The notes under the pieces were generated by a model. The model ran no database searches and was not told the DNA's origin. It was given only the letters and a program-made list of their open reading frames with translations. Positions 1-9,270 of a stretch of DNA of 64,000 nucleotides are shown in pieces; within the stretch, counting starts at the first letter, position 1; every line of letters begins with the position of its first letter. The stretch is from Demequina sediminis (lineage in GTDB: Bacteria > Actinomycetota > Actinomycetes > Actinomycetales > Demequinaceae), in NCBI RefSeq assembly GCF_030296675.1, contig NZ_AP027736.1:2046001-2110000 (forward strand), in the 5' to 3' direction. Made by a program: the position numbers and the translations under genes.

Positions 1-1293
1 CTTCGTGCCCGCCGTGATCGTGATCGCGGTCTGGACGTTCGCGATCTGGTCGCTGGTCGGCCCACCGCCGGCGGGGATCTTCGCCCTGGTGGCCGCGGTC
101 GCGGTGCTGATCATCGCCTGCCCGTGCGCCTTGGGCCTGGCCACCCCGCTGTCGATCACCGTCGGCACCGGCAAGGGCGCCACCCACGGCATCCTGATCC
201 GTTCCGCCGAGGCACTGGAGACCGCGCACAAGCTCACCACCGTGGTGCTGGACAAGACCGGCACCATCACCAAGGGCGCCCCGTCGCTGACCGACGTGCT
301 GCCCGCCGACGGGTTCGACGACACCGAGCTGCTGGGCCTGGTCGCCGCCGCCGAACGCGACTCTGAGCACCCGCTCGCGGCCGCGATCGTGGCTGGCGCC
401 GCCAGCGCCGGACTCACCCTGAGCGCAACGCAGGACTTCACCTCGATCACCGGCCAGGGCGTGCGCGCCCTCGTCAAGGGCCGCCAGGTCCTGGTCGGCA
501 ACAAGCGCCTGCTCACCGGCGCCGGGATCGACCCCACACCCTGACCGGCGACCTCGAACGTCTCGCCCGAGACGGCAAGACCCCCATGCTCGCCGCTGTG
601 GACGGTCGCCCGGCCGGGGTGATCGGCGTGGCCGACACCCTCAAGGACGGCTCCATCGAGGCGATCGCCGCCCTGCACGCACGCGGGCTGGACGTGGTGA
701 TGATGACCGGCGACAACCGCGATACCGCAGCGGCCATCGCCCGCCAGGTCGGCATCACCCGTGTCCTGGCCGAGGTCATGCCCGAGCACAAGGCCGCAGA
801 GGTCAAGCGCCTGCAAGCAGGCGGCGGGATCGTGGGGATGGTCGGCGACGGCATCAACGACGCCCCAGCCCTGGCCCAGGCCGATGTCGGCTCAGCCATC
901 GGCACCGGCACCGACGTCGCCATCGAGTCCTCCGATATCACCCTGATCTCGGGGAACCTGTCCGGTCTGGTCACCGCGGTCGACCTCTCCCGGGCCACCA
1001 TGCGCAACATCCAGCAGAACCTCGGATTCGCCTTCGGCTACAACGCCCTGGGCATCCCCATCGCCGCCGGAGTCCTCTACCCCGCCTTCGGGCTGCTGCT
1101 CAGCCCGATCATCGCCGCCCTGGCCATGGCGCTGTCCTCGCTGTCGGTGGTCGCCAACTCCAACCGGCTGCGCCGCTTCACCCCGCACCCGTGCCCGCGG
1201 CCATCACAACGCCGTCCACGGCCACCGAACCGGAGGTCGAGGTGGGACACGACCCCAACAACGACGAGATCACCAAGGAAGAGACCGCCATGA
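1..1293 (+). CDS. copA: Cu(I)-exporting P1B-type ATPase, C-terminal part (frameshifted, start off-window)
   Basis: This is the C-terminal part of a heavy-metal P-type ATPase that pumps Cu(I) out of the cytoplasm; the N-terminus lies before the window. Visible motifs are the membrane CPC site (ACPCALG), the phosphorylation loop DKTGTITKG, the SEHPLA nucleotide-binding HP motif, MTGDN, and the hinge [10 protein letters not shown]. The last two helices carry YN and MALSS, the P1B-1 copper signature. The frame changes near 531-541: four C are read where five would give [11 protein letters not shown]. The stop overlaps the ATG of the next gene as ATGA, so the two are probably translationally coupled. 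The frameshift fits the one-base homopolymer losses seen throughout this record. I infer copper as the substrate from the motifs and the csoR neighbour. Confidence 0.88.
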
Positions 1294-1487
1294 CCCACCA
1301 CCACGAGCACGCCTCGCACCACAACGCCACCGTGACCGACCCGGTGTGCGGGATGAGCGTGGACCCGGCCACCGCGGCGGCCACCCGCGAGCACGACGGC
1401 GTCACGTTCGCCTTCTGCTCCGCCCACTGCGCCGCCACCTTCGACGCCGACCCCCACCGCTACGGCCACCCGCACCCGGCCCACTAG
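1290..1487 (+). CDS. Small YHS-domain metal-binding protein
   Basis: This 65-residue protein begins with a His-rich stretch ([11 protein letters not shown]) and then has a YHS domain: DPVCGMSVD, followed by [22 protein letters not shown] domains are small Cys-containing metal-binding modules often found beside or fused to copper ATPases, where they probably hand over or buffer the metal. The start is well supported, with a Shine-Dalgarno-like AAGGAAGAG just upstream and the ATGA overlap with copA. The role as a copper carrier for CopA is inferred from context. Confidence 0.82.
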   Translation: MTHHHEHASHHNATVTDPVCGMSVDPATAAATREHDGVTFAFCSAHCAATFDADPHRYGHPHPAH

Positions 1488-1506
1488 GACCACCGCCGAC
1501 CACGCC

Positions 1507-1830
1507 GTGAAGGCACGCACACCACGACCGACCCGACCCAGGAAGGACCGCCATGATGACTACGGAACCGACCGCGAGGCCCTCGTGCACCGGCTGCACC
1601 GGATCGAAGGACAGGTCCGAGGTATCGAGCGCATGGCCACGGAGGACGCCTACTGCATCGACGTCCTGACCCAGGTCGCCGCTGCCTCACGCGCCCTGCA
1701 GTCGGTGGCTCTGCTGCTCCTGGATGACCACCTGCGCCACTGCCTCACCGAGGCCGCCCGAGCCGGGCCGAACATGGACGCCGAGGTCACCGAAGCCTCT
1801 CAGGCCATCGCACGCCTGGTACGCAGCTAG
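1507..1830 (+). CDS. csoR: CsoR-family copper-sensing repressor (start uncertain)
   Basis: This is a CsoR/FrmR-family all-helical repressor. The diagnostic RLHRIEGQVRGIERM segment is followed by the Cu(I) ligands of the C-H-C type: Cys in DAYCIDVLTQ and His/Cys in DHLRHCLTEA. In this family copper binding releases operator DNA, so it probably controls the upstream copA-YHS cassette. The in-frame GTG at 1507 has no clear ribosome site. A strong GGAAGGA precedes the ATG at 1553, but that ATG is one base out of frame. Adding one base after it would give a normal short N-terminus, so a small deletion at the start codon is likely. Unlike the other breaks here, this one is not in a homopolymer. Confidence 0.8.
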   Translation: MKARTPRPTRPRKDRHDDYGTDREALVHRLHRIEGQVRGIERMATEDAYCIDVLTQVAAASRALQSVALLLLDDHLRHCLTEAARAGPNMDAEVTEASQAIARLVRS

Positions 1831-2023
1831 CGGCCCTGCCCAACCACCAACGCCCCTGACCCGCCGACTCGTTCGGTGGCGCACCGCTGCGGCCTTGAAC
1901 CGGCCCACGACCACCCATGGAGACCGACATGGCGCACCAGGCACGGATGCGGCACACGCCGCAACCACGGCAGCCGCGACCGCTCCCGCCTCGCGCCCGC
2001 GTTCGTCGGCACAAGCGGCAGTG

Positions 2024-4030
2024 ATGGACCGACAGGCCGCCCCGGTCACAGCACGCACCATGCCCGCCGGCACCCGCCGCGGACCGCTGCGCCGGTTCGT
2101 GGCGATGGAGAACTCCGGGGCGATCGTCCTCATCGTGGCCACCATCACCGCCATGGCCTGGTCCAACTCCGCCTGGGCCAGTACCTACGAGGCGCTGTGG
2201 ACCACCCGGCTGGGCATCCAGGTCGGAACCTGGGAGCTGTCCAACAGCCTGCGGGACTGGGTCAACGAAGGACTGATGGCGCTGTTCTTCTTCGTCGCCG
2301 GGCTGGAGATCCGCCGCGAGTTCGACATGGGCGAGCTGCGCGAGAGGCGACGTCTGGCGGCCCCGGTGTTCGCCGCGTTGGGCGGCATGGTCGTGCCCGC
2401 ACTGCTGTACCTGGCCATCAACGCCGGGGCGGACTCGATGCGCGGCTGGGGCATCGTGGTCGGCACCGACACCGCCTTCGCACTCGGTGTCCTGTCGCTC
2501 TCGCGTGGGGTGTCCCCGCGCGTGCGCACATTCCTGCTCACTCTGGTGGTCATCGACGACGCGATCGCCCTGACCGTGATCGCCGTCGCCTACACCGACA
2601 GCCTGTCCCCACTGTGGCTCCTGATCGCCGTGGCCGCGTTCGGCCTGATCCTCGCCTTGCGTGCCGCCGGTGTCCGTCACCTGTCCGTCTACGCCCTGGT
2701 CGCGGTCGGGATGTGGCTGGCAGTGTCAGCCTCGGGGCTGCACGCCACGATCGCCGGGGTCGCCGCCGGGCTCGTGGCCACCGCCTACCCGCCCGGACGC
2801 GAAGGGCTGCGCCGGGCCGGGGTGTGGTGGCACCGCTTCCGGATGGCACCCACCCCCGAGCTGGCGCACCGGGCCAGCCGGTCCATGGCCCAAGCCATCT
2901 CACCCAACGAGCTGCTGCAACGGATCTTCCACCCCTGGTCCAGCTATCTGATCGTCCCGCTGTTCGCCCTAGCCAACGCCGGCCTGGCCCTGGACGGGGA
3001 CACGCTCTCGCGCGCGGCCACCTCGCCGATCACCCTCGGGATCATCGTGGGCCTGGTCATCGGCAAGATGATCGGGATCGTCGGCTCCACCTGGCTGGCC
3101 TCGCGTCCTGTGTTCGGTGGTTTCCCCATCACCGTCGCCTGGCCCAGCCTGATCGGCGCGAGCGCGGTCGCGGGCATCGGCTTCACCGTCTCCCTGCTGA
3201 TCGCCGACATCTCCTTCGTCGGGGACCAACTGGAGGAGGCCAAGCTCGGCGTCCTGGTCGGCTCGACGCTGGCCGCCGCTCTGGGCTTCACCGTGTTCCG
3301 CGTCGTGGCCGCACTGCCCAGTCACGTGCGCACGGCCGGAGCCGCTCACCTGGCAGCACCGCTGCCCGACCTGGCCGCACCGGTCGAACCCGACATCGAT
3401 CACGTCCTCGGTGATCCCGACGCCCCGGTGATGCTGGTCTGGTACGCCGACCTGCAATGCCACCACTGCGCGCACGCCACCACCACCATCGACCACCTCC
3501 GCGCCCGGTTCGGCGCCGACCTGGCCATCGCACACCGCCACCTGCCGCTGACCGACATCCACGCACACGCCCAGCTCGCCGCTGAGGCAACCGAGGCCGC
3601 AGCCTCCCAAGGCCGGTTCCAGGCCATGTGGGACGCCCTGCTGGACCACCAGGATGACCTCTCCCGCGAGCACCTCACGACGATCGCCGCCGGTCTCGGG
3701 CTCGACACCGACCAGTTCACCGCCGACCTACGCTCGCGCCGCCACGCCCCGCGCATCGAACGCGACATCACCTCCGCCGACGACTCTGGTGTGATCGGCA
3801 CCCCCACGTTCTTCATCAACAACCGCCGCTACGACGGCCACCTCGACCTCGCACCCCTGACCGATCTCATCGGCGAGGCCCTGGCCACCGCACCCGACAC
3901 CCGCCCCCTGGCCCCGCATCCGTATCCGCGTCCGCCCGAGCGCTTCGGGACCAGCCCGGCCGCTCACGTCGACCACGACGGCGGGCACCACGACGCACAC
4001 GATGCGCCGTGCCCGGCACGGAGGGACTGA
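2024..4030 (+). CDS. nhaA: NhaA Na+/H+ antiporter fused to DsbA-like thioredoxin domain
   Basis: The first ~440 residues are an NhaA Na+/H+ antiporter (FFFVAGLEIRREF, VGTDTAFALGVL, VVIDDAIA with its paired aspartates, ANAGLAL), with about a dozen membrane segments. The last ~220 residues are a DsbA/thioredoxin-4 domain with active site CHHC (YADLQCHHCAHA) and the cis-proline motif GTPTFF, ending in a His/Asp-rich tail. NhaA-DsbA fusions are known in actinobacteria. The oxidoreductase domain presumably faces outside or is tied to the transporter for redox folding. I chose ATG 2024; the frame is open further upstream but overlaps csoR. In this metal island it may couple pH and thiol homeostasis, which is inference. 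Confidence 0.87.
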   Translation: MDRQAAPVTARTMPAGTRRGPLRRFVAMENSGAIVLIVATITAMAWSNSAWASTYEALWTTRLGIQVGTWELSNSLRDWVNEGLMALFFFVAGLEIRREFDMGELRERRRLAAPVFAALGGMVVPALLYLAINAGADSMRGWGIVVGTDTAFALGVLSLSRGVSPRVRTFLLTLVVIDDAIALTVIAVAYTDSLSPLWLLIAVAAFGLILALRAAGVRHLSVYALVAVGMWLAVSASGLHATIAGVAAGLVATAYPPGREGLRRAGVWWHRFRMAPTPELAHRASRSMAQAISPNELLQRIFHPWSSYLIVPLFALANAGLALDGDTLSRAATSPITLGIIVGLVIGKMIGIVGSTWLASRPVFGGFPITVAWPSLIGASAVAGIGFTVSLLIADISFVGDQLEEAKLGVLVGSTLAAALGFTVFRVVAALPSHVRTAGAAHLAAPLPDLAAPVEPDIDHVLGDPDAPVMLVWYADLQCHHCAHATTTIDHLRARFGADLAIAHRHLPLTDIHAHAQLAAEATEAAASQGRFQAMWDALLDHQDDLSREHLTTIAAGLGLDTDQFTADLRSRRHAPRIERDITSADDSGVIGTPTFFINNRRYDGHLDLAPLTDLIGEALATAPDTRPLAPHPYPRPPERFGTSPAAHVDHDGGHHDAHDAPCPARRD

Positions 4031-4033
4031 ACC

Positions 4034-5766
4034 ATGGTCCTGCTGTCTCACCGTCCACCGCGACCCGCCGGCGGCACCACCGCACCACGAGCCGGACGTG
4101 CCGCAACACGATCCGCACGCTTGGTCAGCGTGCTGCAGGCCGCCGCCGGTGGTCTGCTGACCGAGACCGCCTTCCCGGACCGGTCATGGTGGCCGATGGC
4201 CTTCGTCGGCGTCGCACTCCTCGTACTCGCACTGGACAGGGACTCCCCACGATGGGCTGGGCTGGTCGGCTTCGTGTGGGCGCTGGGCCTGTTCGTCCCG
4301 CACCTGTACTGGGCCAACGAAGCAGCCGGGGTCCTGCCCTGGCTCGCCCTGTCCGTCCTGCAGGCAGCGCTCGTGGCCGTCGGCACCACAGCCTGGGCGC
4401 TGACCAGACGCGTGCCACGCCTGAACCGATACGGGCCGCTGCCGGCAGCCGCGTTCGCCCTCGTCTGGGCCGCCGCCGAGCAACTGCGCTCCAGCTGGCC
4501 GTTCGGGGGTTCCCCTGGGCGCGTCTGGCCTTCTCCCAGACCGAGGGCCCGCTGCTCACCCTCGCATGGCTAGCAGGCGCGCCCCTGGTCTCTGCCGCCG
4601 TCGCCTTCGGCGGGTTCACCCTCGCGGCCACACTCACCCTGGTGCGAGCCCACCGGCTCCGCTCAGCCGCACTGACGGCAGCCGCCACCATCGCGCTGCC
4701 ACTGGCCGGTGCCGCGATCCCGCTGGACACCGACCCACAGTCCGGGACGCTGCGGCTCGCCGCTGTCCAGGGCAATGTCCCCGACGACGACACCCAGGGC
4801 CCTTCCCGGTCGCGTGTCATTCTCGACAACCACGTAGCCGGAACCCTCGCCCTACTTGACCAGGTCGCCCCCGGTGACCTCGACGTCGTCCTGTGGCCAG
4901 AGAACGCCACCGACATCGACCCCCGAGCCGACGACGATGCCTGGCGCGCCGTCGACGAGGCCGCGCAGGCCCTCGATGCCCCGATCCTCGTCGGCACCGA
5001 CCGGTACATCGACGCCGGCCGCTACAACGACATGCTGCTGTGGGAACCGGGCGACGGGCCGACGTTCTCCTACTCCAAACAACGACCAGCACCCTTCGGG
5101 GAGTACATCCCTCTGCGGCCCTTCGTCCGCCTCTTCTCCGCCGAGGTCGACCGCGTCTCCATCGACATGATCCCCGGCCAAGAACCAGCCATCGTCCCCA
5201 TCCTCGTTCCAAGGCTCGACCGGGACGTCCCCGTCGCGACCGTCATCTGCTTCGAAGTCGTCTACGACGCACTCATCCGCGACGCCGTGGTCCAGGGCGC
5301 CGAACTGATCGTGGTCCCCACCAACAACGCCTCCTTCGGCTTCACCGCCGAGTCCACACAACAACTCGCCATGTCCCGGCTACGCGCCGTCGAGCACGGT
5401 CGCGCCACCGTCCAAATCTCCACCGTCGGAGTCAGCGCGATCATCGCCCCCGACGGCAGCGTGCTTCAACAGACCCAACTCTTCACATCCGACCAGATGC
5501 TCGCCGCGCTTCCCCTACGCACATCCCTGACACCTGCCGATCAGCTCGGCGAGTGGCCGACAATCGCCATCGTTGCGCTGTCCCTGGTGGCGCTGCTCAG
5601 CAGGCTCGTAACGACGCTGGGAAGTTCGCGGCGTGACCGTGCCGCGATCGCTTCAGGCGCAACGGGTCCGGCCGAACCTTCGTCAGAACTTGATCGCCGC
5701 TCAACGCAACCGGGTGCGGGCACCAGGCAACCTGAGCTGGATGATGCAGACGCCACCGCCAACTGA
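4034..5766 (+). CDS. lnt: Apolipoprotein N-acyltransferase (frameshifted)
   Basis: Lnt transfers the third acyl chain to the N-terminal cysteine of lipoproteins at the outer face of the inner membrane. The N-terminal part has several hydrophobic helices. The C-terminal nitrilase-like domain carries the triad: Glu in LWPENATD, Lys in YSKQRPAPFGEY, and Cys in VICFEVVY. The frame shifts at the G run 4505-4509, where five G are read and six are needed to give WPFGGFPWARLAF. The start ATG at 4034 lies three bases after the NhaA stop with GGAGGG just upstream, so it is co-transcribed. A copy of lnt in a copper island is unusual. The length after repair is normal for the family. Confidence 0.85.
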
Positions 5767-6167
5767 GGAACTTGCCTCGCCGACACCTCCCGCAGCGCGG
5801 GCCACAGGTCTGCGCGCGGTCTGGACAGCACTCACCGGAGCTACTGGCGTCGTTGTCGGGTTGGCCCCCACGTCCTGCACCACGTCGCGCCCATTTTCGG
5901 CACAGCACTCGTTGCCGGCACCACCGGTACCGCGCTGTTCGGTGCGCTCGGACTCGGGGCAGCGACTCCAATGCTGATCCGACTGCGCCGACGCTTCAAC
6001 TCTTGGTGGGCACCAGCGATCGCACTGATGACCTTCATTGGCGCCTTCTTGATCTCCACTCTCGTCTTCGGCCCCACGATCAGCGGCACCCTAGACACTC
6101 CCCCACGCTACCGAGCGAACCGGCAGACCCGATCGAACACGACTCACACCACCCCACAGACTCCTAG
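5741..6167 (+). CDS. Small membrane protein of unknown function (two frameshifts)
   Basis: I do not recognise the family. If one C is restored at each of two runs (5865-5869 and 6100-6104, both read as five), a single frame runs from ATG 5741 to TAG 6167. It has a polar N-terminus and about three hydrophobic segments: the first contains GLAPHVLHH, then GTALFGALGLG, then a basic loop (RLRRRFNSWW) and AIALMTFIGAFLIS. The tail is acidic and His-rich (IEHDSHH). It overlaps the end of lnt, so it belongs to the same operon. The histidines in a membrane segment and tail suggest a link to metal handling, but that is inference only. Confidence 0.5.
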
Positions 6168-6440
6168 CTGGCGGCTCTGCGTGACGGGGGCAAGGGATGA
6201 AGCATGTGTAGACCTGCGCGACGAACAGTACAGCGCCCGCAACCACGACGACCGCGCGGCGAACTACCACGCTTCCAGTTCCGCACACCCGCGGAAGCCC
6301 GTGCGATTCGTGCCAATCCTTGCCCGCACTGCGACTGTCCGCGCACCGGTCGGCCCAGCGACGTACGACTGCGTGAAGCTGATCATCGTCCGCTCGGGCT
6401 CGGCGCTTCTGTCTGGCGATTTCGGCGAGACGGTGGTTGA
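6168..6440. other. Non-coding stretch between cargo operon and ISL3 remnant
   Basis: I see no convincing gene here. The reading frames are shadows without family signatures, and no clear terminator hairpin was found. It separates the copper cargo from the insertion-sequence remnant. Confidence 0.4.
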
Positions 6441-6850
6441 GGGGCTCTTCACAGATGGGGCTGTAGTTGTGGCCTGAAGCCGCCGGCTTCGAGCAGCGAG
6501 CGGGCGATGTAGTGGGTCAGGTTCCTGAAGCCCAGGGCTGAGCCGCGTAGGTGCTCGAGTCGGCCGTTGATCGCTTCGGTGGGGCCGTTCGATGTTCCGG
6601 GGTGGTCGAAGAAAGCGAGGATGTCGTGGGCTCGGTTGTTCAGCGTGCGGCCGAGCCGGCGCAGCTCGACGAGTGCGGCCGGGATGCCGGTGCGTAGCGA
6701 CTCGATCAGCGCCGCGAAGTCGGCGCGCGCAGCAGCCCGGTCGGGGTTGCGGTAGGCGGTGATCATCCGCTGGTAGACGCCCCAGGTGACTTCGACCTCA
6801 GCGTGGTCGTCGGCGTCGAAGAGGGCGTCGAGCCGGTCCCACTGACGTTC
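6441..6850 (-). mobile_element. ISL3-family insertion sequence remnant
   Basis: This is the 3' end of an ISL3-family element. Its outer end at about 6441 resembles an ISL3 terminal repeat (GGGGCTCTTCACAG). The element stops abruptly at 6850, exactly where the IS3-family terminal repeat begins. No 5' part of the transposase is found on the far side of the IS3 element, so the rest was lost together with, or after, the IS3 insertion. Confidence 0.6.
6449..6850 (-). pseudogene. ISL3-family transposase, C-terminal fragment
   Basis: About 133 residues of the C-terminal DDE domain of an ISL3-type transposase remain, including FFDHPGTSNGPTEAINGRLE, which carries the last catalytic acidic residue in the TEAINGR motif, and LGFRNLTHYIARSLLEAGG. 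The open frame continues upstream without a stop to the IS3 border (ERQWDRLDALFDADDHAEVE), so the fragment is 5'-truncated by that insertion. It is non-functional as it stands. Confidence 0.75.
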
Positions 6851-6883
6851 GGGTCTGCCGCACCGATAGGTGACAGGGGTTAG

Positions 6884-7744
6884 TCACGCGGCGAGGGCCA
6901 CGTTGGTGGTCATGATGGTCTCGTATTCGATGGGCGTCAACTTGCCCAGGGCGGCCTGTCGGCGTCGGCGGTGGTAGGTCCGCTCGATCCAGGTCACGAT
7001 CGCGATGCGCAACTCCTCGCGGGTGTCCCAGGAGCGTCGGTCGAGGACGTTCTTCTGCAGGAGTGCGAAGAAGGACTCCATGGCTGCGTTATCCCCGGCC
7101 GCACCGACACGGCCGATCGATCCGACCATGCTGTGGCGCAGCAGAGCGTGGACCAGCTTCCTGGAACGAAATTGCGATCCTCTGTCGCTGTGCAGCACGC
7201 AACCGGCGACATCACCCCTGCGTGCGACCGCATTGTTGAGCGCGTTGACGGCCAGGCGGGAGTTCATGCGCGAGTCGATCGAGTATCCCACGATGCGGTT
7301 GGAGTACAGGTCCTTGACCGCGCACAGGTACAGCTTGCCCTCAGCCGTCCGATGCTCCGTGATGTCCGTCAGCCACACCTGGTTCGGTGCGTCCGCGGTG
7401 AAGACCCGCTGCACGAGGTCGTCGTGGACCGGCGGGCCGGCCTTGCCCTTTTTGCCCCGGCTCTTCTTACCGAAGGTGGACCACCAGCCGTTGTCACGGC
7501 AGATCGCCCAGCCGGTGCGTTCAGCCATCGGCTCACCGGCCACACGGGCCTCGTCGACGAGGAACCGGTAGCCGAACTCGGGATCGTCAACGTGCGCAGT
7601 GTGAAGGGCGTTGGCGCGGTGGGCAGCGACGAGTTCGGCGTCGGTGATGGGGGTGGCCAGCCACCGGTAGTAGGGCTGGCGGGCGAGCTTGAGTACCCGG
7701 CACGTCACCGCGACGGGGATCCCGTCGACGGCGAGCTCTTTCAC
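6884..7744 (-). CDS. IS3-family transposase OrfB (DDE integrase domain)
   Basis: This is the catalytic part of an IS3 transposase, 286 residues. An N-terminal HTH_21-like region (VAVTCRVLKLARQPYYRWL) is followed by an rve integrase core with the three acidic residues: Asp in WLTDITEH, Asp in LHSDRGSQF, and Glu in NAAMESFFALLQK. It overlaps orfA by four bases and lies in its -1 frame, so it is probably made mainly as an OrfAB fusion by frameshifting (see 7759-7765). It appears intact. Confidence 0.9.
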   Translation of the reverse strand: MKELAVDGIPVAVTCRVLKLARQPYYRWLATPITDAELVAAHRANALHTAHVDDPEFGYRFLVDEARVAGEPMAERTGWAICRDNGWWSTFGKKSRGKKGKAGPPVHDDLVQRVFTADAPNQVWLTDITEHRTAEGKLYLCAVKDLYSNRIVGYSIDSRMNSRLAVNALNNAVARRGDVAGCVLHSDRGSQFRSRKLVHALLRHSMVGSIGRVGAAGDNAAMESFFALLQKNVLDRRSWDTREELRIAIVTWIERTYHRRRRQAALGKLTPIEYETIMTTNVALAA

Positions 7745-8049
7745 GAGCGGGTAGAGCGTTTTCCCGGTAGATGCGCCTGGGACAGGTACGCGGCCGCACG
7801 GCGCAGGACCTCGACCTCTTGCTCGAGGAGGCGGATTCGCTTCTTCGCCTCACGCAGCTCGGCGGAATCGGTGCGCGTCACGCCGGGCTTGACGCCGTCG
7901 TCGATGTCGGCGCGACGCATCCACTTCTGCAACGTCATCGGATGAACCCCGAAGTCACGGGCGATCTGCTCGATCGTGACACCGGGCTCACGGTTACGCG
8001 CGACACGGACCACGTCGTCACGGAACTCACTCGGGTAGGGCTTAGGCAC
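7741..8049 (-). CDS. IS3-family transposase OrfA (HTH protein)
   Basis: OrfA is a ~102-residue protein with an HTH_Tnp_1 domain (PYPSEFRDDVVRVARN, then IEQIARDFGVHPMTLQKWM) and a leucine-zipper-like coiled coil (AKKRIRLLEQEVEVLRRAAAYL), the usual DNA-binding and multimerisation half of IS3 transposases. I chose GTG 8049 (MPKPYPSEF), preceded by GGAAGGATG; the frame is open a little further upstream. It ends in TGA overlapping the orfB GTG. Confidence 0.85.
   Translation of the reverse strand: MPKPYPSEFRDDVVRVARNREPGVTIEQIARDFGVHPMTLQKWMRRADIDDGVKPGVTRTDSAELREAKKRIRLLEQEVEVLRRAAAYLSQAHLPGKRSTRS
7759..7765 (-). promoter_or_regulatory. Probable -1 ribosomal frameshift heptamer of the IS3 element
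   Basis: On the minus strand the heptamer GGGAAAA lies in the orfA frame as G GGA AAA, the arrangement needed for tandem -1 slippage. A -1 shift here reads into the orfB frame upstream of its GTG without a stop (…PGKTLYPLVKELAV). This gives the OrfAB fusion expected for active IS3 transposases. Confidence 0.6.
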
Positions 8050-8118
8050 AGCAACATCCTTCCAGGCCACCCGAACGGGCAAGCCAGATCAGATGTCACC
8101 ACTCAGTGCGGCAGACCC

Positions 8119-8595
8119 ATGACTATTCGTACGCAGCAGTCTCTGACGGGGTTCATCGCGACCGATCCGCAGCTGACCTACACCGAGAAGGGTGAGGCGA
8201 GGTTCTACGCACGGGTCGGGCAGGAGAACTACCGACGTGAGCAGGACGGGTCGTTCACCAAGCTCGAGCCCGACTTCCACAACCTCGTGATCTACCGCGC
8301 GTCCGCCGAGCGCGCCTACGAGCGGTTCGCGAAGGGCGACAGCTTCGTCGCCGAGGGCTACGCCCACGAGTACTCCTACACCCGCGACGGGCAGCAGATC
8401 GAGGGTGAGGAGTTCGTGGCCAAGAAGATCGGCCACGACACCGCCCGCACCACCTACGACGTCGCGCGCACCCGCCGCGACGAGCCCGCCCCTGACCGGG
8501 ACGCGGGCCGTGACGGACCAGCACGCAGCGCGTCGACGCGGACCGAGCCCTCCCGCAGCGCGAGCGCGAGCCGGCAGCTCGCGCTCGGACTGTGA
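8119..8595 (+). CDS. SSB-like single-stranded DNA-binding protein of the mobile element
   Basis: A 158-residue protein with an OB-fold SSB-type N-terminus (MTIRTQQSLTGFIATDPQL, ARFYARVGQENY, FHNLVIYRASAERAYERF, KGDSFVAEGYAHEY) and a disordered Arg/Ser-rich tail. Such proteins are common on actinobacterial integrative elements and differ from the chromosomal ssb at 58,452. The ATG at 8119 sits directly against the IS3 inverted repeat, so its native promoter and ribosome site have been replaced by IS sequence. It may be silent or driven from within the IS. Confidence 0.65.
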   Translation: MTIRTQQSLTGFIATDPQLTYTEKGEARFYARVGQENYRREQDGSFTKLEPDFHNLVIYRASAERAYERFAKGDSFVAEGYAHEYSYTRDGQQIEGEEFVAKKIGHDTARTTYDVARTRRDEPAPDRDAGRDGPARSASTRTEPSRSASASRQLALGL

Positions 8596-8610
8596 CCGGA
8601 GGCCACGGCG

Positions 8611-9270
8611 ATGAGTGAGCATGCGCCTGCGGTCCCGCCGGAGCCGGACGAGCCCGAACCCGACACGCCGCCAGCCGATCCCGCTGCGCTGTCTGACCCC
8701 ACGGACCAGACAGCGGCCGAGGTGCGAGTGCTCGACGAGCCCCCGCACCCGGTGAACTGGAACCTGCTGACCGCCAAGCAGGCCGTGATCGAGTGGCGGG
8801 AGCTGAACGCCTGGGTGGACTGGCTGCGCCACGCCTACGGGCTACCCGCAAGCGTGGTTCCGCCCTTCTGGTATCGCCACACCGAATTGGTGTGGGAGCT
8901 GTCCGCGCTGCACCTGCATTGGCTGTGCAGCTACGACCCCGAACAAGACGGGTCAGCAGCGATCGGCTGGCACCACGACTTCGCCGAAGCCAGGCTCCGG
9001 CTGCGGGATTGGGTAGCCGCCTCGGGCACCAGGGTCGATCGTGACCGTCCGACCCGTCAGGCCGTCTGGCCCGGCGATGACGCCCCCGAGCCGGTCGAGG
9101 AGCGCCTGATCGCTGACCGGGACGCGGACTTCGTGGCCTTCGTCAACGCCGACCTCGCCCGCCGACGCGACGCCGAGGAGAAGTTCTACGCTTCCCTCCA
9201 CGCCCGAGCCGCTGACGGTGACGCGCGCGGGTCGGACGAGTGGGTGCACGGCGATGGTGCGTTCCTATGA
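8611..9270 (+). CDS. DUF4913-like protein of integrative elements
   Basis: A 219-residue soluble protein with a Pro/Glu-rich N-terminus (~45 residues) and a conserved core: NAWVDWLRHAYGLP, VVPPFWYRHTELVWELSALH, and LRDWVAASG. I associate this pattern with DUF4913, a family of unknown function seen on actinobacterial plasmids and integrative elements. It lies 15 bases after the SSB-like gene in the same direction and overlaps the next small gene. A role in element maintenance is inferred only from location. Confidence 0.5.
   Translation: MSEHAPAVPPEPDEPEPDTPPADPAALSDPTDQTAAEVRVLDEPPHPVNWNLLTAKQAVIEWRELNAWVDWLRHAYGLPASVVPPFWYRHTELVWELSALHLHWLCSYDPEQDGSAAIGWHHDFAEARLRLRDWVAASGTRVDRDRPTRQAVWPGDDAPEPVEERLIADRDADFVAFVNADLARRRDAEEKFYASLHARAADGDARGSDEWVHGDGAFL

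Larger units (their letters stand above)
6851..8118 (-). mobile_element. Complete IS3-family insertion sequence
   Basis: An element of about 1.27 kb with orfA and orfB, bounded by imperfect terminal inverted repeats. The left end starts GGGTCTGCCGCAC at 6851, and the complement of the right end reads the same from 8118 inward. The similarity continues for a few bases and includes a shared GGTGACA. If the canonical TG...CA ends are used, the borders are 6856 and 8113. I found no convincing short direct repeat outside either pair of borders. The insertion cut an ISL3 element on one side and abuts the start codon of an SSB-like gene on the other. Confidence 0.8.

Noticed and set aside
525-545. 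Programmed frameshift in copA, as in some enterobacterial copA genes
   Set aside because: The known case occurs near the N-terminal metal-binding domain at an A-rich slippery site. This break is in the nucleotide-binding region and matches the general homopolymer losses in the record.
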